A stretch of 64,000 nt of DNA from Microcoleus sp. FACHB-672. Its GTDB lineage: Bacteria; Cyanobacteriota; Cyanobacteriia; Cyanobacteriales; Oscillatoriaceae. Positions 9,391 to 17,800 of the stretch are shown here, piece after piece. Location of the stretch: assembly GCF_014695725.1 (NCBI RefSeq), contig NZ_JACJOU010000021.1, positions 1-64,000 of the forward strand, written 5' to 3'. A program made the translations under genes and the position numbers. The notes under the pieces were generated by a model, which did not search any database, was not told where the DNA came from, and worked only from the letters and a program-made list of their open reading frames with translations. How positions within the stretch are numbered: position 1 is the first letter of the stretch; each line of letters opens with the position of its first letter.

Positions 9391-10974
9391 ATGCAATCTC
9401 AAAATTTATCATCCATTGATCAGGCGGACAAGTTCCGACAACTTCAGACTGATTTACGCACTCGCTGGCAAAGTGTGGATTTGTTTGACACCGGCGACTA
9501 CGATATTTTAGTCGTCCCCTCTCTGAGCCTCGATCAACGAGAAATGTTGAAGATTGAAGGGGTGCATCACTATGAAGAACGGCTGCTATTTTCGCTCATC
9601 CGCCTCCGTAACCCTTTTACTCGGCTAATTTACGTCACATCCCAGCCGCTGCACCCTAGCGTCATCGATTACTATTTGCAGCTGTTACCGGGAATTCCGT
9701 TTTCTCACGCCCGCGATCGTTTGCTGTTATTCTCCACCTACGATACTTCTCCCAAGCCACTGAGTGAGAAGATTTTAGAACGCCCTCGGTTAATGCAACG
9801 GATTCGGCAGGCATTAGATCCGCTGAAATCTTACATGATTTGCTACAACTCGACGCCGCTAGAGGAGGCTTTGTCAGTGCAGTTGGGCATCCCTTTACTA
9901 GCGGCTGCGCCGGATTTGCTGTATTGGGGTACGAAAAGCGGCAGCCGGCAAATCTTTACCGAATGTAATGTCCCCCTTCCAGCCGGCAGCCAATTAGTTC
10001 ACACGGCTGACGATCTGGCAGAAGCAGCCGGTGAATTGTGGGCAAAAGAACCGCAATTGCAACGGATGGTGATTAAGCTAAACGAAGGGTTTTCGGGAGA
10101 AGGCAACGCCCTGCTAGACTTGAAGCCGTTGCAGGATGTCGCGCCGGCAAACCGAGTGCAAGCGATCCGCGAACAGTTTTCCTCACTCCGCTTCCAAGCC
10201 GTTAACGAAACCTGGGAAAACTTTAGCAGTCGCATTCCAGAATTGGGGGCGATCGCAGAGGCGTTTATTGAAGGGGAAGAGAAGCGATCGCCCAGTGTGC
10301 AGGGGCGGATTATGCCCAATGGCGAGGTTGAAATTCTTTCCACCCACGACCAAATTTTAGGCGGTCCTGATGGCCAGATTTTCTTGGGATGCCGATTTCC
10401 CGCCGATGAGGTTTATCGCCTGCGCTTGCAAGAATTAGGGGTGCGAGTGGGTCAGAATTTGGCGGAAAAAGGCGCTTTAGAGCGTTTTGGGGTTGATTTT
10501 ATTGCAGTGCGTCAAGATAATGGCCAATGGGATATGCAGGCAATTGAAATTAACTTGCGTAAGGGCGGCACAACCCATCCGTTTATGACGCTTAAGCTGC
10601 TAACAAATGGCCGGTATGAGCGATCTACGGGTTTATTTTACAGTCAGCAAGGGCGTCCAAAATTTTACACGGCAACTGATAATTTGCAAAAAGACCGATA
10701 TCAGGGCTTGTTGCCAAATGATTTGATGGATATTATCGCTCACAACCAGTTGCATTTTGATAGTAGTACGGAGACAGGAACGGTTTTTCATTTAATGGGT
10801 TGCTTGTCTCAATTTGGCAAATTGGGACTGACGAGTATTGGTAATTCTCCCCAACAGGCAGAAGAAATTTACAATAAGGTTGTGAAGGCGCTGGATGAGG
10901 AAACGGGTTCTGCTGATGATGCCGGCTGGGTGTCGCCGCCTAGCCATCCGATTAAATGGAATGGACGGGGATAA
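9391..10974 (+). CDS. ATP-grasp, PGM1-related peptide ligase-like protein
   Basis: The 527-residue cytoplasmic protein has an N-terminal nucleotide- or substrate-binding region (DYDILVVPSLSLDQRE) and a tract describing a conserved ligase fold. From about residue 215 it shows the ATP-grasp signature KLNEGFSGEGNALL, with the metal-binding end in MQAIEINLRKGGTTHPFM near 380. The C-terminal third resembles PGM1-type ligases, which join a carboxylate to an amine in peptide natural products. No cognate precursor or transporter gene is adjacent, so the substrate is unknown. The DUF711 gene follows after 62 bp on the same strand and may be co-transcribed. The 193 bp before the start show no recognisable regulatory element. 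Confidence 0.75.
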   Translation: MQSQNLSSIDQADKFRQLQTDLRTRWQSVDLFDTGDYDILVVPSLSLDQREMLKIEGVHHYEERLLFSLIRLRNPFTRLIYVTSQPLHPSVIDYYLQLLPGIPFSHARDRLLLFSTYDTSPKPLSEKILERPRLMQRIRQALDPLKSYMICYNSTPLEEALSVQLGIPLLAAAPDLLYWGTKSGSRQIFTECNVPLPAGSQLVHTADDLAEAAGELWAKEPQLQRMVIKLNEGFSGEGNALLDLKPLQDVAPANRVQAIREQFSSLRFQAVNETWENFSSRIPELGAIAEAFIEGEEKRSPSVQGRIMPNGEVEILSTHDQILGGPDGQIFLGCRFPADEVYRLRLQELGVRVGQNLAEKGALERFGVDFIAVRQDNGQWDMQAIEINLRKGGTTHPFMTLKLLTNGRYERSTGLFYSQQGRPKFYTATDNLQKDRYQGLLPNDLMDIIAHNQLHFDSSTETGTVFHLMGCLSQFGKLGLTSIGNSPQQAEEIYNKVVKALDEETGSADDAGWVSPPSHPIKWNGRG

Positions 10975-11036
10975 GGGGCGAGGAAGAAAGCAGTAAATAT
11001 CGGAAGAATTAAGGAGAGATTATCAAATGTAATTTT

Positions 11037-12185
11037 ATGAAAATTAGAACGATTACAATCGGCATCTCCCTGCAATCTCCCATAGAAGAAGAAAGGATTA
11101 CCCAAGCGGCTGAATTTAATCAGCAAGCAAAGGCTTTTTTTGAGAGGCAGGGGTATCAAGTTCAAACAACCCGAATTGCAACAAATTCCTGGGCGGAATA
11201 TTTGCCGGCTTTATCCGGTACAGAAAGTGTTAAGGAAATTCAAGGACTTGAGCAAATTTGCCATAACTTGAATATTAACTTTTTGAGTATTGGCTGTGTG
11301 GGTAATCCAGAACAGATTGCTGTTATTCCAGAAAATATTAAAAATTCATCGGTAATTTACTGTTCTAGTAAAATTGGTGATGTTGATGCCGGCATTCACT
11401 TTGAAAATGCTAGGGAATCGGCAAAAGTTATTAAGCGCATTTCTGAAGAGACAGAAGAGGGTTTTGGAAATTTTAGATTTTGTGCTGGGGCAAACTGCCG
11501 GCCTGGAATTCCGTTCTTTCCTATATCTTACCATCAAGGTAACCCCTCTTTTGCGATTGGTTTAGAGTCCGGGGATTTGGTAATGGCAGCCTTTAGCCAG
11601 TCTCAAAATCTGCCAGAAGCGGAGGCGAATTTTAAACGAATACTTGAAGAGAAACTTCCTAAAGTTGAAGCCATTGCGGAACAAATTTTCGATAAATTTA
11701 ACATTGAATATGGGGGAATCGATTCATCCCTTGCCCCATCTCTTGACAAAACTGCCAGCATTGCTTTTTCTTATGAAGCCCTTGGTTTAGAAAAATTTGG
11801 GGATCAAGGAACGCTGGCAATTTCTGCGATGATTACTCGGGTGTTGAAAAGTCTCTCTGTAAAACTTTGCGGTTACTCAGGTTTAATGTTGCCGGTTTGT
11901 GAAGATGCCGGTTTAGCCCAAAGAGTGAATGAAGGAACTTATAATTTAACAAACTTACTATTATATTCTGCCGTTTGTGGTTGTGGTTTAGATACGGTGC
12001 CGGTGGCGGGTAATATAACCATTGAAAGACTAGAAGCAATTTTAATTGATATGGCGGCTTTAGCGATTAAGCTAGATAAACCGCTATCTGCAAGATTATT
12101 TCCAATTTTAGGCAAAAAAGAAGGGGAAATGACTGCTTTCAATTCCCCTTATCTTGTGGATTGTAAAATCTTTAAAGTTGAGTGA
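11037..12185 (+). CDS. DUF711 family protein
   Basis: The 382-residue protein starts MKIRTITIGISLQSP. It has the DUF711/UPF0210 features: a conserved GANCRPGIPFFPISYHQG block near residue 153, GGIDSSLAPSLDKTASIA near 226, and a Cys/Gly-rich stretch (YSAVCGCGLDTVPVAGN) near 312. The fold is related to glycyl-radical enzymes of the pyruvate formate-lyase type, but no glycyl-radical motif is visible and no reaction has been firmly assigned. It lies 62 bp after the ATP-grasp gene and converges with the dioxygenase gene at 12218, leaving only 32 bp between their stops. Confidence 0.85.
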   Translation: MKIRTITIGISLQSPIEEERITQAAEFNQQAKAFFERQGYQVQTTRIATNSWAEYLPALSGTESVKEIQGLEQICHNLNINFLSIGCVGNPEQIAVIPENIKNSSVIYCSSKIGDVDAGIHFENARESAKVIKRISEETEEGFGNFRFCAGANCRPGIPFFPISYHQGNPSFAIGLESGDLVMAAFSQSQNLPEAEANFKRILEEKLPKVEAIAEQIFDKFNIEYGGIDSSLAPSLDKTASIAFSYEALGLEKFGDQGTLAISAMITRVLKSLSVKLCGYSGLMLPVCEDAGLAQRVNEGTYNLTNLLLYSAVCGCGLDTVPVAGNITIERLEAILIDMAALAIKLDKPLSARLFPILGKKEGEMTAFNSPYLVDCKIFKVE

Positions 12186-12217
12186 ATTTGTATAACTGCA
12201 AATTGCAGATGCCGGCG

Positions 12218-12889
12218 CTATTCTTCAGTAAATAAGCTTGGCGCAGTTAGAACAAATACATCTCTCGTCCCCTCACCATCCGCTATGGGTTTGATGGGAG
12301 TAGTGAAGTGAAAAAACTCGTTGTCATTCACCAAAAGAAGTTCGCCGGGATTCAAAACTTTATTAAAAAGCGGCTTTTCCTTCTTGGCTTTATAAAGATG
12401 GGTTTCACCGCCTATTATATTGTGCCGGTCAACCGCGAAAATGCCAAGAAAGTTACAGCCATCTCGATGAATCCCTTCCGGCGCAGGATTGCCAAAATTA
12501 CTCGGTGAACAAGAGATTCTAATTTGATGAACAGCGATATCAACATCCGGCGGAAGTTTGCAATAAGCGCTAAACTCAAAAACCAGCTTTTTCAATTCAT
12601 CTAGTGTAATGAGTTGATCATCAAGTTCAGCAAACTCTCTCTTGATATCTCCCAATAGCGGGTTGTAAGCTTTGCTTTGGTAGAAGTATCCATGAGGCAG
12701 CTTAATTAACTCGTTTCCAGATATTTTAAACCGAGATAATCTACGAGAGCGATATTTGCCTTTGATATAAGGATCAACCGGCATATCCACAAAAAATCGC
12801 TTAAAAGCCTCTAGCTTGATAGAATTTATACTTTCTAGTGCAAAACTGATAGCATAATCCAAATTCGGCGATCCCAATACAGTTATCAT
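12218..12889 (-). CDS. 2-oxoglutarate/Fe(II) dioxygenase (amino-acid hydroxylase type)
   Basis: The 223-residue protein belongs to the 2OG-Fe(II) oxygenase group that includes bacterial amino-acid hydroxylases such as isoleucine dioxygenase. The iron-binding facial triad is visible: HRDG near residue 141 gives His and Asp, and the distal His lies in NEFFHFTTPI near 195. An RDVFVLT segment near 212 supplies the Arg expected to hold the 2-oxoglutarate carboxylate. GGETHLYKAK near 160 and PGELLLVND near 182 are the usual strands around the site. The substrate is not predictable. The gene converges with DUF711, and its own promoter would lie in 12890-13091. Confidence 0.8.
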   Translation of the reverse strand: MITVLGSPNLDYAISFALESINSIKLEAFKRFFVDMPVDPYIKGKYRSRRLSRFKISGNELIKLPHGYFYQSKAYNPLLGDIKREFAELDDQLITLDELKKLVFEFSAYCKLPPDVDIAVHQIRISCSPSNFGNPAPEGIHRDGCNFLGIFAVDRHNIIGGETHLYKAKKEKPLFNKVLNPGELLLVNDNEFFHFTTPIKPIADGEGTRDVFVLTAPSLFTEE

Positions 12890-13091
12890 AGGATTTACCT
12901 CTGTTTGTCTTGCTCCCTCTCATTGTCTTCGTTTCATGAGGGCTATATCTTCAGTATAGAACAGCAAAATTTTAATGTCGCTAGATAGGCTACAAAAAAT
13001 GCAAAGTTATCATAAAGTTTTTTTCAAAGCTCTCAGTAAATTCCACAATAGATAAAGCAGACACTACTTTACCGGCATCAGGGTTACTAGA

Positions 13092-13853
13092 TTAACTCCT
13101 GACCGCTTTTACTAACGCCTCACACGCCCGCAAAAAGATAGCAACATCAACTCCAAGCGCCACATATTGAACACCGGCATCACGCCATTGCTTAGCTGTT
13201 TCCGGATTATCCGCGAAAGTGCCGGCAGCTTTCCCCGCATTCCGAATTGTTTGTACCGCACTTTTCATCAGGTCAATTACACGCGGATCACGCACTTGTC
13301 CGGGAATTCCTAGGGACTGCGATAAATCGTAAGGGCCGAGAAAAATCACATCAATGTGGGGAACGCTAACAATTTCTTCCAGGTTTTCTATGCCGCGAGT
13401 CCCTTCAACGTGAACCACAACCAAAGATTCCTCATTCAGCCGATCAGTGATATTTGTCCCCGCCGCCGTATAGTTGCCGGCCCGCGTGTTAAAAGAAAGA
13501 CCCCGCGAACCAATCGGAGAGTATTTCGCACCCCGCACAACCGCTTCTGCATCGGCCTTCGTTTCAATTTGAGGCACTTGGATGCCGGCGCTTCCGATAT
13601 CGAGTGCCCGTTGAATTTGCGGCCCATCATTTTTGCGAATCCGAATAACCGGCGCAAGTCCCACACAATCTGCGGCGCGGCAAAGATCCTCCGCACCCAG
13701 CGTATGCAAGGGGCCATGTTCCATATCAATAATCGCAAAATCAAAGCCGGCGTGCCCACAAATTTCCATAAACGCTGGATACGCACAATTAACAAATAAA
13801 CCCAAGGTAAATTCCCCCTGTTTTAGCTTTCTTTTCAGTTGATTTTTCCGCAT
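13092..13853 (-). CDS. HpcH/HpaI-type class II aldolase
   Basis: The 253-residue protein is a full-length member of the HpcH/HpaI family, which cleaves or forms 4-hydroxy-2-oxo acids such as 4-hydroxy-2-oxoheptanedioate. Landmarks are AIIDMEHGPLHTLG near residue 40 (catalytic His), the phosphate-pocket Arg in PVIRIRKND near 70, the metal-binding Glu in VVHVEGTRGIENLEEI near 147 and Asp in IFLGPYDLSQSLG near 172. The C-terminal part has GVQYVALGVD near 230. No aromatic-degradation genes lie nearby, so the in vivo substrate is open. The gene is transcribed alone on the minus strand and ends 202 bp from the dioxygenase start. Confidence 0.85.
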   Translation of the reverse strand: MRKNQLKRKLKQGEFTLGLFVNCAYPAFMEICGHAGFDFAIIDMEHGPLHTLGAEDLCRAADCVGLAPVIRIRKNDGPQIQRALDIGSAGIQVPQIETKADAEAVVRGAKYSPIGSRGLSFNTRAGNYTAAGTNITDRLNEESLVVVHVEGTRGIENLEEIVSVPHIDVIFLGPYDLSQSLGIPGQVRDPRVIDLMKSAVQTIRNAGKAAGTFADNPETAKQWRDAGVQYVALGVDVAIFLRACEALVKAVRS

Positions 13854-13932
13854 AACTTTTGCTTAAAAAACTATAATCTTACAAACCTATTCAAACATCA
13901 AATCCCTGTCAAAAGCCAACAATCTTGATAAA

Positions 13933-13970
13933 CTATCTGGGTTTATCTATGTCCATCTGTGGTTAAAAAA
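13933..13970. repeat. Dispersed short repeat, copy B, upstream of the intact Uma2 gene
   Basis: This repeats the 8564-8602 sequence, sharing CCATCTGTGGTTAAAAAA and most of the preceding 20 bases. It lies about 80 bp upstream of the Uma2 start at 14048 and could be part of its promoter region or a mobile remnant. Confidence 0.65.
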
Positions 13971-14047
13971 AAACACATTCTAGATTCTTGCAATAAAACA
14001 ATTATAGACAGTTACCATAGTAATTGTGAGTTGTCCCTACTTCAATC

Positions 14048-14728
14048 ATGTTAAAGTACAACCCGCTAGATTGCTTACCCTCCTCCGAAGATCTACCAGA
14101 CTCAGATGATACGCCGGTGGATAACGAACTACAAGATTTAATCCCAGGTTTGCTCAAAGCAATCCTAGCCTTGCTGTGGGCCAATCGCTGGGATTGGTTC
14201 TTTGGCGTTGACATGGGAATTTACTACGAACCCAATGAACTGGCAATCGTGCCAGATGGTTTTCTTAGCATAGGAGTTGAGCGGTTTTTTCATGAAGACT
14301 TGCGCCTGAGTTATCTACTTTGGGAAGAAAATCGCGTTCCTACTTTAGTCTTAGAAGTCGTCTCCCATAAACGCCGGGGAGAATACAGCAAAAAGAAAGA
14401 ATTCTATGCCGAAATGGAAGTGCCCTACTATGTGGTTTATAACCCGCGCCGGCGCAAGAAACCGCCCTTAGAAGTGTATTTTTTAGTAGATGGACAATAT
14501 ATATTGCAACAAGGTAATCCCGTTTGGTTGCCAGAAATTGGTTTAGGGATTGGCGCAGAACGGGGAACCTACCAGGGAATCACACGGGAATGGCTGTATT
14601 GGTACGATCAGCAAGAAACGAGATTTCTAACGCCAGAAGAACGCATTGTGCAAGCGGAACAACGCGCTGAAAGATTAGCCGCGCAATTAAGAGCGCTTGG
14701 TATAGATCCAGATGCCGGTGATTCTTAA
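14048..14728 (+). CDS. Uma2-family (DUF820) PD-(D/E)XK nuclease-like protein
   Basis: This intact 226-residue member has the acidic N-terminus common in the long Uma2 subgroup (LPSSEDLPDSDDTPVDNEL). The core follows: ELAIVPDGFLSIGV near residue 75 supplies the Asp, and LVLEVVSHKRRGEYSKKKE near 103 the Glu and nearby basic residues. VPYYVVYNPRRRKKPPLEVY lies near 127. The last 25 residues (EERIVQAEQRAERLAAQLRALG) form a short coiled coil. It is a different subgroup from the broken copy at 8610-9197. A 15-bp hairpin directly follows the stop. The family's function is not established, although a nuclease fold is accepted. Confidence 0.85.
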   Translation: MLKYNPLDCLPSSEDLPDSDDTPVDNELQDLIPGLLKAILALLWANRWDWFFGVDMGIYYEPNELAIVPDGFLSIGVERFFHEDLRLSYLLWEENRVPTLVLEVVSHKRRGEYSKKKEFYAEMEVPYYVVYNPRRRKKPPLEVYFLVDGQYILQQGNPVWLPEIGLGIGAERGTYQGITREWLYWYDQQETRFLTPEERIVQAEQRAERLAAQLRALGIDPDAGDS

Positions 14729-14731
14729 AGG

Positions 14732-14772
14732 GCAAAGCTCAAATCGTTAGGCAATGGCGATTTGAGCTTTGC
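14732..14772. terminator. Perfect 15-bp inverted repeat after the Uma2 gene
   Basis: GCAAAGCTCAAATCG (14732-14746) pairs perfectly with CGATTTGAGCTTTGC (14758-14772) around an 11-base loop. It starts four bases after the Uma2 stop codon, between convergent genes. No strong T-run follows, so it may act as an mRNA 3' end stabiliser or a weak bidirectional terminator. Confidence 0.6.
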
Positions 14773-14856
14773 GCTCACCGCCATCATCGCATAAATCTGC
14801 CGGCGGCTGGGTTAAAACACTTTTAGAGGCTGATAATGTTTCTAAATTCGATAATT

Positions 14857-17800
14857 TTATCCCTTAAGCGGAATAGAAATAATCAACTCGGAACCCTGCC
14901 CAATAGAAGAATTTACTTCCAACGTTCCTCTATGTTTCTCCAAAACAATTTGACGGGCAATCGATAGTCCTAAGCCGGTTCCTTCACCCACTGGCTTTGT
15001 TGTGAAGAGATGATCAAAGATTTTTTCCTGCACTTCATCCGACATTCCCGCTCCATTATCCTTAATTCTAATCAAAACCCGTTCGCTTTCTTTGTCTTGA
15101 GCTGTTTGAATCGTAATCAAATTAGGGAAGTTTTGAATTTCCTTAAAGCTACGTCCCTTATTGGAATCCTCCAAAGCATCAATGGCATTCGCCAAGATAT
15201 TCATAAATACCTGATTCAACTGTCCGGGGAAGCACTCCACGAGGGGCAAGTTGCCATACTCTTTCACGATTTCAATAGCAGGCCGGCGCTCGCTCGCTTT
15301 TAATCGGTGCTTGAGAATCAAGAGAGTGCTGTCTATTCCCTCGTGAATATTAAAAGGAACGGGACGATCACTATCTGCCCTCGAAAAAGTTCTTAGACTC
15401 GTACTGATATTACGAATGCGATCAACACCCTCATTCATCGAGTTAATCAGTTTGGGCAAATCTTCTCGCAAATACTCTAAATCGATTGCTTCAATTTCTG
15501 CTTCAATTTCTGCTCCCGGATTGGCAAATTTGTCTTGATAGAGGTCGAGCAGGTTAAATAAATCTCGCAGGTAATCTTGAGCCGGCTGCAAGTTTCCTAA
15601 AAGGAAGCCGACGGGATTATTAATTTCGTGAGCAACTCCAGCTACTAGATTGCCAAGCGCAGACATTTTTTCGCTTTGCACCAGTTGTAGTTGCATCTGT
15701 TTGAGATTGTTGAGATACAGTTCTAGTTTTTGGGCATATTCCTGGGATTGCTGATACAAACGAGCATTTTGTAAAGAAATTGCTGCTTGAGAACATAGAA
15801 TATTAAGGATAGCAACGCGATCGCCGGTGAATGCCCCTGTAGCCAGATTATTCTCTAGATATAGAATTGCCATCATTTTGCCTTGATGGAGAATAGGAGT
15901 ACATAGAATACTTTTTGGTTGATGCTGCTTCATGTAGGGGTCAGAAGCAAATGTTAAGTGAGTGCCGGCATCATCAAAAACTAGAGGTTTCTGGGTGCGT
16001 TTAACGTAATTAATGAGAGTCTGGGGAATTTCTTGGCTTTGCTCAATCAAAATATCTTGGAGAAAACAGCCTTGACGATTGAGACAGTGTACAGCGATTT
16101 TCCAGCCTCCCTCTTCGTTTAAAATTAAGACTCCTGTTTGAGCACCGGCATTTTTCACCACCACTTGCATGAGAGTCGTGAGCAGCTGGTCGATCTGTAT
16201 TTCACTAGAAAGAACTTGAGAAGCTTTGATTACTGTTGGTAAATCTATGACAGTAGTACTGGTACTTCCAGCAAGTGTTTGGTGCGTACTAGAGATGGAG
16301 AAGGTGCCCTTAGAGATAGTGCCGGCCTCGAATGGATCAGTTCTATTCTGTTGCAAAATAGAAACCAGCAGTTGAGGATAGCGGTCTTCTAGATCGTCAA
16401 CCTTCGCTTTAGCTCCCCAACGAGCGTAGCCATAATAAGCATCTACCAGATACACCTGAGCGATTTTTTCTTTTCCCCATTCCAGGTAGAATTTAGCAGC
16501 CAATTCGTTGGCAAGGGCTTCTTCATTCACGTATTCGTTGTTTTTGGCTCCAGAAATGGCGAGATCATACATTTCAAGTGCATTCGCCTTATGACCCAAA
16601 ACCCGTTGCCGTTCTGCCTCCACTAAATACCACTTATGCAGATGATTCATGGGAGCCTTTTGCGCCGCCTGGTACAGAATGCTTTGATGGGTTTCCACCT
16701 GAGCAAGAATTCCAGCTTGCGCTTGCTCTGGTTGTGTAGGGAACAATGCCAGGTGCGTCAGGGCTGCATAGAAATGGAAAATGGAAACAAGAATTAATCC
16801 TGATACTGCCATCGAATACTGTTTGGCTTGGTTAGTGTAGTCGAGGGCAGCGGGATAATTACCAAAAGAGTAAGCAAGCACCTGTTTGTAGATGTAGACA
16901 AGGGCGATCGCACTAAATTCATGATCCTGATAGTGCTTAGGAATCATTACTCTTTCATCGTAAGCAGTTCCCATTAAGCAATCTGGTTGACTCACAACTT
17001 CCCTCAGATTCTTCAACATCTGCTGCTCCATATGCAAATAAGTCTGAGCAGAATATTGCTTTACCTTAGCTAAGGCAGCGCTGTAGCCTGCTAGTTCGGG
17101 TTCCCAAGTATCCAGCTCTACCCCACCGAAAAAGTTGATGTAGCTGTAAGTAGCTATGTTGTAACCAGCGTTGAGAAAATCGCCAGTTTCCATGCCAGCC
17201 AGATAGCCCTCTTTCAGCGTTGGTATCCCTGCCCTCATAGCATCTTGATGATGCTGAATAAAAGCCCCAAACATATTATGAGTAATGCACTTAAATTCTC
17301 GTGTATTGAACTGAGCAAGCAAATTCAGCGCCAATTTACCAAAGCTATAGCCTGTTTCTACCTCTCCCAAAAAGGCACATAACACCATGCCGTGAATCGC
17401 ATAACCTACTGTCGATGCGGGTGCATTCCCAAACTCGAGCGATAAACTCACCATCGTCGAGCTAAGTATAGGCACTAAGCCCGGAATTCCCTGGAGAATG
17501 GGTGCAAATAACATTCCTAACAGTGGCATAGCTGCCTGAATCTGAGGATCGCTCATCAGAGGAAGATTAGCCATTTCTTCAATCTGTCTATCCTGGAGTT
17601 GGGTGGCAAGGTCTTGTAGCGCTTTGCCAATCTTAGCTTCGTCAGGTGCAGTAGGAAATTCAACTCCCAATTGCCCCAGGGCATCTCTTGCTATTGCAAT
17701 GGCTTCCAATGTCTTGCTTTGTGCTGTCTGAGCGGCGATTTGAATTTCGTAAATTTTAACTTTGTCTAAGATTGTCTGGGCTTTTTGCAACACCAGTGCT

